Below, piece after piece: positions 21,653 through 29,218 of a stretch of DNA of 29,218 nt. The notes beneath the pieces were generated by a model. That model saw only the letters and a program-made list of their open reading frames with translations. It was not told the origin of the DNA and made no database searches. Position 1 is the first letter of the stretch. The number at the start of each line of letters is the position of its first letter. This DNA comes from Gymnopilus junonius. Taxonomy: Eukaryota; Basidiomycota; Agaricomycetes; Agaricales; Galerinaceae. The stretch lies in contig JADNYJ010000407.1 in assembly GCA_015501075.1 (NCBI GenBank), positions 1 to 29,218 on the forward strand. Reading direction: 5' to 3'. A program made the translations under genes and the position numbers.

Positions 21653-22398
21653 AAAGTGCTCATTTTGGGCCATTTGGACAGTTGAGTGCCCGTCGTGTGG
21701 GAGCGATGATGACGGCGAGGCGGTGATAAGATATTAAGAGAAAATTAAATCGATGGCAATTTTTGTCAAAGCGATCACGATTTCTTTAAGTATTACCTTC
21801 CTCGCTCTCATATCCCATCCCTCAACGAGAACACATCATTAGAAGCTTGCATCAAGAATCCGATAGTGTATCATCGACCCATCAATTCATCCACAGTAAA
21901 CCAAATCATACTGCTGTCCGAGTCCGATGAGTGAATATATCTGAAGTCCAGTTTTCCTTTTTTTTTTCTTCTTTCCAGTCTGCCTTTCACTCAACGTACT
22001 CCATCTGAGTCTAACAATGACTGCCCTGCTGTCAATTGAGAATCGTTGAAAGTAGGCAACATTAACTTTCCGAACCTTTTCTTTCTGTTCTTCTCTTTTT
22101 TCCGGTCCTGCTCTCTTTTCCTAACCTATTTCATTTCTGTGCGATCTTGGATGGCCATTGTTAATAATAATTTCGCTAACCTCCTTTACTGTATAGGCTG
22201 TAAAGCTTAAACTAGATGGTCGAGCAGCACGCTGCCTCATAACGGGCTAAACGGCATCCTTGTAGATGAAATGGTGGAGACTGACTGGACTAATCGATGC
22301 CGAACCGTTGTACATTTGAAAAGCAAATATTGTATTCATATTTTACAACATGTCTACAGCGCGAAGAATTCACCAAAGACCTTCATCACAACTTAAAA
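21653..22398. other. Intergenic region, pyrimidine-rich
   Basis: No gene recognised. 21955-21985 and 22075-22130 are strongly CT-rich, with scattered short ATG frames. This resembles an orphan basidiomycete promoter or leader on the + strand without a coding region behind it. The right edge is the 3' flank of the minus-strand reductase. Confidence 0.45.
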
Positions 22399-23952
22399 TC
22401 AGTCATCTGCAACGTGAACGACAGCCTTCCCGTTGTTCCACCCCTTCTGAACAGCCAAAATCACATCACCGACTTTCTCAACCCCACGCGTAACATCCTC
22501 TTTGTGTCTTATTTTTCCGGTGGCCACAAGCGGAGGCATAACTTTATAGAATTCGTCGTTATACTTGGGTTCGAGGCGGTTGACAATGAAGCCATGCATA
22601 GTGAGGGACCTGGAGAAGATTTGGAATAAATTCTAGAAGAAAGAATCGAATAACCGTAATCAGTATACGTTGCGAGGAGTGTTCACAATGAAGAGGTAAA
22701 TTTCACCAGAATAGGCTTATTGTAACCAGTATTATATCCAGATATCATGCCACATTCCTGAACCCAAATGAATTTCATTTTCCGCTTCTAAATGAGCAGA
22801 GATAAATGCACGATGAATCGGCCGTAAAGCTTCGAAGCCTCCAGCGCCTTGTCTAGGAGGTCACCACCAACATTATCCCAATAGCTGCAAAAGGCTGATG
22901 AGAAATGCTTGAACAAGAAGTGGACGGACTTACATATCAATACCGCCTTGATCGCGGAGGATTTTGCTAATATCCCCATCCTTGTAATTGAAGGAAATGT
23001 CTGTGCCGATTTCCTCTAGGAATTTTAGCTTTTCTTTGGATCCAGCGGTGCCAATCGTTCTCAGACCATCCATCTTGGTGAGCTGAATGACGAGACTAAA
23101 CCATAATTTCAGTGCGTCCATTCTCGTGTGTAGAAATAGGCTTACGATCCAACCGGGCCAGCTCCAGCCGATACGAAAACTGTTTCTCCCTATGGTAAAG
23201 AGCGTTACGAAGATTCAGAGGAAGCAGAATTCCTGCTTACTTTTTTTGCTTGAGAATACTCCTTCCACGCCATGTACGCCGTTTTACCTGGAAATTAAAG
23301 TTAACAGTTAAAAACCCTTTGCGTAAGATGCGATGTAATACAGACCTGGCATGCCTAGTACTCCTAGGTACGTAAACCATGCAAGGTTTTCCTTGTTCTC
23401 GATGACTCGCAGGTCTCCGAAATCTTTGAGAAGCGTGTAATGTTGATATGCTTCATCAACCAATTGTGATCAAAAAACATTGCCCAATGAAAAATAAGAT
23501 AAGGACTCACGTAGACCACCAAAGAGATGGTCGCCTGCCTTGACTTCGGGATTCTCTGAACGTATAACTTTGGCGATCACGTATCCATCTATGCTGGAAG
23601 ATAAGAGATAAGAAGAGGTATTGGCATAAACTGGCAGAACAGAGGAAACTCACGGCTTGCCAATTTGGAAAGCTGGAACGTATGATGTGATTCCTGGATC
23701 CCGCATGCGGCCTCTCATGTATGGATCAATCGAAACATCCACAGTCTTGAGCAGGAAGCCACCATTGAGGGGAACAGTGTCAGGATCGATCTTTTCGCTC
23801 GCATCATACACTACAGTCTTTCCAGGTTCAGGGTACTCTGCAACCGAAATATGAAACACGTCAGTCTAAGTATTCGAGAAAGCTGAAAGAAATTCTGCTT
23901 CACCTTTCGGGATCTCATTGAAGAGGATTCGTCCATTAATGATGGGTGCCAT
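22399..23952 (-). CDS. NADP-dependent alkenal/enone reductase (MDR family), 343 aa, intact
   Basis: Ten exons: 23952-23904, 23837-23654, 23593-23511, 23450-23346, 23287-23241, 23189-23146, 23095-22934, 22884-22812, 22757-22707, 22632-22399. All phases fit and the total is 1032 nt, with no frame break. It starts MAPIINGRILFNEIPK. Family marks are VSIDPYMRGRM, the nucleotide-binding VFVSAGAGPVGS (about residues 160-171), DNVGGDLLDKAL, and ECGMISGYN. These place it with leukotriene B4 dehydrogenase/prostaglandin reductase and plant double-bond reductase proteins. They reduce alpha,beta-unsaturated aldehydes or ketones with NADPH, in detoxification or secondary metabolism. It is zinc-independent in this subfamily and likely cytosolic. 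The substrate cannot be told from sequence. Confidence 0.92.
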
Positions 23953-24004
23953 TTGGGAGTAAGCTTAGAAAGAGGAAATTTTAAAATCGACCCCGCCAGG
24001 ACCC

Positions 24005-24020
24005 GTATTTATATTGGCTT
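24005..24020 (-). promoter_or_regulatory. TATA and CCAAT-like promoter of the reductase
   Basis: On the minus strand the order is AAGCCAAT then TATAAATAC, 53-68 bases upstream of the ATG at 23952. The overlap of a CCAAT-like motif with the TATA box is compact but plausible. Function is inferred only. Confidence 0.5.
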
Positions 24021-24438
24021 GCGCGACATCTTAATAATGTGTCTTGGTCGTTGATCAGGTGCGTCAAGCTTATCCCCGCTCAGATATCACAAGGCAAAGT
24101 ATCTCCCCTATATGTTTTACGATTTGTCATCTGCAGTAGAAGATGGAGGAAATCAAAAGAAGGAAGCGGAAATGAAAGAGAAAGAATGAGGGAAATGCGA
24201 TGCACTGGCACCTATGATACTTTTATGGCAAGAGCCGAACTTAGTACGCTGAAAATAGACCGATTATCAGACGCTCCGTCATTGTAGCCAAGGTTGACGT
24301 ACAAGGGTAACCTCTATTCCTCTTTGAACGGCAGCTAGGGTCGCATCTACAGCAGTTGAAGCATTGAAAGTTGGGGTTTGGCTGAATAACATGGACGTCA
24401 TTGAAGTCAGAGAATATACCAATCCATTTACGAAAGGT

Positions 24439-24451
24439 ATACTCACATGAA
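24439..24451. repeat. Left 13-bp target-site duplication of SINE
   Basis: ATACTCACATGAA, identical to the copy at 25275-25287. On the minus strand it reads TTCATGTGAGTAT, which contains a consensus-like 5' splice site (AT|GTGAGT). Confidence 0.9.
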
Positions 24452-24461
24452 AGGGCCGCGG

Positions 24462-24524
24462 TGGCTCAGGTGGCACCATCGCGGAATAACCCTAGGTTAG
24501 TCAGTAGGACACAAGTTCGAACCC
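24462..24524 (+). promoter_or_regulatory. Internal Pol III promoter (A and B boxes) of the SINE
   Basis: TGGCTCAGGTGG fits the TRGYNNARNNGG A-box and AGTTCGAACCC fits the B-box core GTTCGAANC. The 40-base spacing suits Pol III genes. A cloverleaf does not fold well by eye, so this is taken as a SINE head and not a working tRNA. Confidence 0.8.
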
Positions 24525-25254
24525 TGCCGGTTACATGGTTAAAACACTTTAGACACCATGTGACATTTCACACACCCCCGGGTGACACCGTGGTAAAATA
24601 GCTTGTGTTTGGGAAGGCTTTAAGAATGCTGTCGGGATACTTAGGTGCGGTCGGACCAAATAGAGCCACAGCGGCCGATAATGATGTACCCACACTTGCT
24701 GACCTTGTTGATGAAATTATGGTGATGTTACTCTCCTTGCCAGTGAAAAGCTGGTATTGCCGAGAAGCACGTGGGGAGCTGGAAGGATAGGGACGGGGTC
24801 AAATGACCTGGTAATTGCCGAGGCTGGTAAACCAGTCCCCTGTCTGCAAGACCAACTGGACCACAAGGTGGAAGTTTGACATTCCGACATCAAAGACGGC
24901 TAAAGCCGACCCGAAAGGACAAGTCTGCGAGGACTAAACTTGCTCAGGATTCAACGGCAACCGGCTGCCGAGGATCACGCTGCCGACAACGATTACCTGC
25001 ATGACGGGGTGTTGCGTAGAATGATGTAGGATGCTATATATAGCTTAACTCCGGGAGTAGCAAGGGTGACCATTCCTAACCCTAGCGATAGCGATATCGG
25101 ATCGCAAGCCATGATTAGATAAAAACCACGGGATGTAACGACAAAAGTAGATAAAAAACACGGACACTTAGAGTATTAACTGAGTCATACCATGTCACAC
25201 TACATAGGCGATAAACAATGTCATGTAAAACAAGCCTATGATATAAATAAAACA

Positions 25255-25274
25255 CAATTCCAATTCCAATTCCA
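25255..25274 (+). repeat. (AATTCC)n SINE tail
   Basis: Three AATTCC-like units end exactly at the right target-site duplication. Such short tandem tails mark the 3' end recognised by a partner LINE reverse transcriptase. Confidence 0.8.
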
Positions 25275-25287
25275 ATACTCACATGAA
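25275..25287. repeat. Right 13-bp target-site duplication of SINE
   Basis: Second copy of ATACTCACATGAA. On the minus strand it joins the upstream PLD exon (ending TTCAT) to GTGAGT, so this copy now provides the donor used by the SINE-containing intron. Confidence 0.9.
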
Positions 25288-26240
25288 GACTTTCTTTTTA
25301 GCATAATGATATCCAGCTAACCAAGCCATATCCTGCGGATTGTTCACTCAGTATACTCAACTGATCCACGTGGCCGGGGGTTGACCATTGCGATTGGGAA
25401 TGGGTCATGTGGACCATGAAGAATATGAGGAGAGAAATTGTCCATATCCACACCTTCAGGCAAAGTCGCCTTCGTATCTGGCTGGAGAGTGGTATCTGGG
25501 AAGAAAAGGCGGCATCGACAGTGAGAGAATTCGAGGAAAATGGATAGCTTGCTCACTGAGATGCTGCGTGATTGCTGCCAGTTTATTATGTAGCCCCTTC
25601 TCATTATTATTCTTCTCAGCGGCATCGTTAACATCGAAAGCAGCTTGCGCAATGCCCTCGGGTATTCTTTAATCTGTAAAGATACAGCCGCGTTGAATTT
25701 AGCGGTCTCCAAGTCCTTGGCTGCGATGTGGGCGTGCTCGTTTCCGAATTTGTAATGTTCAGATGGGGTCGGCGGCGACGAGAGAAGAGGAAGAGGTGGG
25801 TTAAACACGCTGGACCACGATAATAGTGCCATGTCATAGAAGGATTCGACAATGGGACCCTGTACGGGATGTAAGAAGAACAATGGTCTCATTAGAGTAA
25901 CTATACCTTACTTCAATGTGGCACATCATCTCCATGTTGACCCTATTCAGATTGTAAGTGTCCCTTCAAGACAATGTAGCGAAGAGATATACCTATCATT
26001 GCTGTTGATAATAACAAAATTTTCTGTCAATCTAGAGGCGAGGTTAAAATAACTCGACATAGCGTAAGTCAAATATTACATACGATGGCGAATTTTGCAT
26101 GGAACGTTCCTGAATAGGTCGAACGCCGGTCAGATATATCGTCTTGAACGAAGACTTACCTAATATCGTTTGGTGATAGTTACGGACTTCCAGGTCGATA
26201 TTTGGAATCTCGTCAGGATGAGGGATCTGCACGGCGTCAG

Positions 26241-26549
26241 CTAAGTAGAATTTCAGTCGTCAGATTAAGTATTAGATAATAAGAAACGGCATCGCACCAA
26301 GTTGAATGGTGACTAACTCTGGCGTATTTACATGGTCAGGAGCTTAACTCTGCCCTTTTTTCAATTTCTTATCTCACTGTCCTCCCAGGAAATAAATGTT
26401 GCTTGAATCATCTCGAAAAGTATGTAAAAAAATAGCTAAAAATGGAGGAGGCGGGAAGAAAGAAAAACAAATAACCTCCACCACCCGCATGTCGCCACAA
26501 ATTCCCAACACAACCACCCGCATCTCGCCTCAAATCTTAAATTCGCCCT
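26241..26549. other. Short gap between PLD relic and zinc-cluster gene
   Basis: Contains a possible extra PLD exon on the minus strand. It ends at 26298 with donor GTGCGA and would join in phase to 26240, giving LVTIQL|ADAVQIP. No start codon is found for it. The rest is the 3' flank of the minus-strand zinc-cluster gene. Confidence 0.35.
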
Positions 26550-27801
26550 CTATTTTCTTGAAAATTCCATCAATCTATGTTTTATGTGAGCCACCTCATC
26601 TTTCAAGTGAGCCACCTCCGCTTTCAAAAAAAGGATTTCCTGCATCTCAGTGTTCTCCTCATTCAGCTTTTCCCCGGATGCCGCCCTGCCTTCCCCATTT
26701 TGTGGATCCTCCAGATCCCCCAGAAGTTTCCGAGATGTCGACGAGCGTGTCGATCGAGGGTCAGGGGCCTGAATTTGTTTCGATGTCAGGCTCAGCGAAG
26801 TCAACGTGGGTGGTCCAGTAGGTTGGGGCTTCGCAGCTCTTGGGGGTTGCGACTTCGCCACTATTTCGGGTGGTGAGTTGGACTTTGTCAGGGCTGGAGG
26901 ATTGGATCTGGATCCCTCCATCTTCAGCTTCTTCTGCTTAGATGAAATCCGCCAGGCAACATTAGAAAGATTGCATTTTCTCTTGCCTTCTCTGCAAAAT
27001 GCGCAAGAGTAGCCTCGTTTAGTCGGTACACACTCCCTTCCGATATCGATGCACACCGAGCATGGACTGTTGTGGTCGATCTCCTCAGGAGCGTCGTCGT
27101 CGCATGCCTTTCTTTTTTTGGCATTCCCTACTTGAAAATTTTAAAGGCATTAATGGTGATTTCAGAACAAAACTTACGCTGATCCACCTCCGACTGACTC
27201 ACTGACTCACATCCATCTCGTTATTCTCCGACTTCACCTTCTTCTTGTTTTCCCCCTTCCCCTTCCTCTTATTTTTCCCTTTTCCTGCCTCCACCCCGGT
27301 CTCATCCTCCAAGGCCTTATCCTCCCAAACCTCGTCCTCCCCAGCCTCGTCCTCCCCAGCCTTGTCCTTCTCCTTTCCTGACACCTCTCCCACACCAATT
27401 TGCCTAACCCACACCTCACCACTATCCATGTCGTCCACCACTCCATTATACGTGTCCTGAACCTCCGGCTCCTTCTCGCTTTCACCTTTCCCGAAAACCA
27501 ATGCAGTCGGCAGTGCCATGCTGTCAGGCATTTGCCTATTGCTGGCTGGCACCGACTCACCCTCCGCGCTCTTTCTCGCCTCCTTCTCCCCATCTTTCTC
27601 CATCTCATTGCTTATCTCCACAACGGTCTCTCTCTCTGCCACCACCCTTGGCTCCTCCAATGGGGAATCTTGCTCGGAACCTAACGTCTGATCCATGATC
27701 TTTGTCCCCAACATCGTCAACCGCTGCACAAGTTCATCCCCCCGCCGTCGTTGTGCCTCGCTATGGGTTCGTTCATAATCCACTTCATCCTTATGACCCA
27801 T
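26550..27801 (-). CDS. Zinc-cluster and coiled-coil protein, about 390 aa
   Basis: Two exons. Exon 1 is 27801-27207 with donor GTCAGT; exon 2 is 27127-26550 after acceptor AAGTAG. The alternative GTGAGT donor at 27210 fits the splice consensus better but is one base out of phase with exon 2. ATG 27882 would add 27 residues. The first half is acidic, with E/D-K/G repeats such as AGEDEAGEDE, then a Lys/Arg-rich nuclear-localisation-like stretch (KGKNKRKGKGENKKK). At about residues 221-250 six cysteines follow C-x2-C-x6-C-x8-C-x2-C-x6-C, matching the fungal Zn2Cys6 pattern. A Ser/Pro-rich linker leads to a C-terminal coiled coil (FLKAEVAHLKDEVAHIKHRL). It is probably a nuclear DNA-binding or scaffold protein; similar proteins form large uncharacterised families in Agaricomycetes. 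Confidence 0.65.
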
Positions 27802-28560
27802 TTCAGCGGGAGTAGGTTGATGTCGGCATGTAATATAGATGTAGGTTGGTAGGTGGGGTAACACATTCGTGGCAAAAAGCACTGTCTCCGTCGCGTACCG
27901 TCACAAAAGTCACGCGTTCCTTGTCACTTTTTCTCATGCATTCCGCCAGCTCGGACCTTCAACCTAGGTCCACCGTTCCAGCGTGGCCTCTCCCATTCCC
28001 TATCCTAACTGCTGTCCCATTTCCATGCTTTTCTTCTTCCTCGCAATAACATATCAGTGATATTGTTGGTGGTGGGCCCATTTTATCTATGTGATTGAGT
28101 AGTCTTAATGGTCCGTCTTCTCTCCTCTTCTTCCTCTTCCTCTTTCAAACTTACCTGACGTGTTTCAACAGTCCTCACTAGACCAGTAAGCTACGTCTTC
28201 CTTTAAAAATTTCTTTCTTTCCTGCTTCGGCCCCTTCTTTCAGCATGGAAACTTGCTACATCTTCCGCTAGGCAATCTGTATCAGCTGACCTACTTGATC
28301 ACAGGGCACTTCGATATTCGAATATGTGGGCGTGGCTATGTCTTTCCGACTTCAATCGTTATGCTGACTCTGGCTTATCGTTATTTAGATCTTGCTTACG
28401 GCCTGACATCCGACATCTTGAGTAAGCAGCTTTTGAATTGATATCTGTCTGACAGATTGTAATCGTAAAGGCAGCCGATTGATCGCGACTATTTAAGAGC
28501 TACCTAAAAGCGAGTCGAGATCATTCATTTACTTCCCGATTCACCTTTTGTTCCTCTTTC
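27802..28560. other. Divergent promoter region
   Basis: Lies between the minus-strand zinc-cluster gene and the plus-strand NACHT gene. Several short frames have no support. CT-rich tracts occur at 28110-28150 and 28200-28240. A TATA-like box for the + gene is annotated separately. The two genes could share regulation from here. Confidence 0.5.
28490..28496 (+). promoter_or_regulatory. TATA-like box of the NACHT gene
   Basis: TATTTAA lies about 65-71 bases upstream of the ATG at 28561 and is followed by a pyrimidine-rich leader. Confidence 0.45.
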
Positions 28561-29218
28561 ATGGATACAGGCTCCGAACTCCACTCTTCTAACCGTCCAA
28601 TTTCCTCGATGTCCTTCTCAAATGCTCTCATTACAGGCGGACCTTCACCCAACATCACGAGAACATCTCTTGTTCAGATTCACGGAGGCAAGGGTTGCGT
28701 TATTTTATTGTAAATTTCCCACGTCGATTCCTTATCTTGAAAAGATGGATTTGAGCGCCTTCAGAACGCTGTGGCATCGGGTGCATTTCACGATTCTGGA
28801 GAGAGGTTTGATCCTCCTAGATGTCATCCCAACACGCGTACGGCCGTCATTCAGAGGATTATGGACTGGGTCCACTGTGATGATCTAGCAACCCAGCAGG
28901 TGTTCATCCTGTGGCTCCATGGTGCCGCTTGGCGCTGGGAAGTCTGCTATAGCGCAAACCATAGCAGAGCTCTGTTATGCGCAAGGCATTTGCTGTCGAG
29001 TTTCTTTTTTAGCAGGGAAGATCTTGAAAAGAAACCATCCACGAGCACTCTTTCCAACGATTTCTTATCAGATGGCTTTGGAAATTCCTCAGCTTCGCGA
29101 GAGACTGGCTTGTATCCTTGAGCGTGACCCTCTCCTTCTCACTCGGTCATTATCGGCGCAATTCTTCTCCTTGGTTGTTCAACCAATCAAGGACCTTTAT
29201 GCGTCCGGATTCTTTGAT
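28561..29218 (+). pseudogene. NACHT P-loop (NWD-type) gene start, frame-broken, runs off the window
   Basis: Exon 1 is 28561-28693 (MDTGSELHSS...). A 51-nt intron 28694-28744 has a weak GTTGCG donor. Exon 2 is then open as GFERLQNAVASGAFHDSGER, followed by CHPNTR and IMDWV, typical of the segment before the P-loop in basidiomycete NACHT proteins. At 28929-28930 an extra T splits the Walker A region: before it the frame reads FILWLHGAA, after it the shifted frame reads GAGKSAIAQTIAELCYAQG. Two more shifts follow (about 28990 and 29025-29035), then RERLACILERDPLLLTRSLS continues to the end. Such STAND ATPases are linked to fungal non-self recognition. The effector N-terminus looks short or absent. 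The 3' end is beyond the window. Confidence 0.75.

Larger units (their letters stand above)
24452..25274 (+). mobile_element. tRNA-derived SINE, 823 bp, with (AATTCC)n tail
   Basis: The 5' end is tRNA-like. A-box TGGCTCAGGTGG lies at 24462-24473 and B-box AGTTCGAACCC at 24514-24524, about 40 bases apart: an internal RNA polymerase III promoter. The 3' end is a short tandem tail of AATTCC units (about 25255-25274). Perfect 13-bp direct repeats flank the element. Variable-length duplications plus a simple-repeat tail are the signature of LINE-mediated retroposition. No protein frame of note is seen inside. The length is large for a SINE, so the body may include LINE-derived or other fused sequence. 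Perfect duplications suggest a fairly recent insertion. Confidence 0.85.
24279..26240 (-). pseudogene. Phospholipase D-like gene, truncated and frame-broken, split by a SINE in an intron
   Basis: Recognisable exons: 26240-26160, 26109-26084, 26031-25993, 25942-25912, 25859-25557, 25495-25283 and 24381-24279. An earlier exon near 26337-26298 is possible. The first HKD motif is present as FHAKFAIID across an intron, followed by a lengthened INSND-type segment, EGPIVESFYDMALLSW, FPIAMVNPRPRG and VFIQTPTFNA. The second HKD half is missing, as is the N-terminal part. One-base losses are inferred at 25664-25672 (CCC, expected CCCC) and near 25344; one-base gains in the TTTT run at about 26017-26020 and near 24297. 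A PLD-family enzyme needs both HKD motifs, so it cannot be catalytic as read. The SINE lies wholly in the intron 25282-24382. Confidence 0.78.

Noticed and set aside
24452..24540. A functional tRNA gene
   Set aside because: A and B boxes are present, but the acceptor and anticodon stems do not pair into a proper cloverleaf. The sequence continues into a long body with a tandem tail and target duplications, so it is a SINE head.
26396..26876. Plus-strand frames opposite the zinc-cluster exon
   Set aside because: They are Pro/Ser-rich shadows of the minus-strand coding sequence, with no splice or motif support.
27245..27698. Plus-strand Ser/Pro/Leu-rich frames
   Set aside because: They are antisense shadows of the acidic repeat exon of the zinc-cluster gene.
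1..29218. CRISPR arrays, bacterial operons or Shine-Dalgarno-driven genes
   Set aside because: The window is eukaryotic: genes are spliced and no regularly spaced direct-repeat arrays are present.

Overview
The window is a piece of a basidiomycete (most likely Agaricomycetes) nuclear chromosome. The signs are multi-exon genes with 45-75 nt GT-AG introns, CT-rich 5' leaders, a Tsp2-type tetraspanin, an intron-rich secreted berberine-bridge-like oxidase, large-family F-box and NACHT genes, a CCHC gag relic of a Ty3/gypsy element, and hAT and SINE insertions. All exon structures were assembled by eye from splice signals and frame continuity. No homology search was run; family names rest on recognised motifs.

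Layout. 616-984: very small spliced gene (+). 1359-2556: unknown three-exon gene (+). 4614-6721: tetraspanin (+), apparently frameshifted near its C-terminus. 6722-9043: long intergenic tract full of simple repeats. 9044-9849: gag relic (+). 10422-13034: 18-exon FAD-linked oxidase (-) with good splice sites but many one-base deletions. 13081-16286: no recognisable gene. 16287-17610: decayed F-box-family gene (-), directly beside a 632-bp non-autonomous hAT-like element (17629-18260). 19217-20979: nearly intact F-box gene (-) with one frameshift. 21363-21652: F-box fragment (+). 22399-23952: intact ten-exon NADP-dependent alkenal/enone reductase (-). 24279-26240: truncated phospholipase D-like gene (-). 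An 823-bp tRNA-derived SINE sits inside one of its introns, and the 13-bp target duplication of the SINE contains the 5' splice site. 26550-27801: two-exon zinc-cluster plus coiled-coil protein (-). 28561-29218: start of a NACHT P-loop gene (+) with frame breaks, running off the end.

The left third is ordinary housekeeping-like sequence. From about 9 kb rightward it becomes accessory: family genes under birth-and-death, transposon relics and broken frames, with the reductase as the clearly intact exception. The genes do not form one pathway. The most interesting signals are the splice-site SINE insertion and the strong bias of the frame breaks to single-base losses, often in short homopolymer runs. 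That bias means either deletion-prone decay or local assembly error, and the two can be separated by reads.
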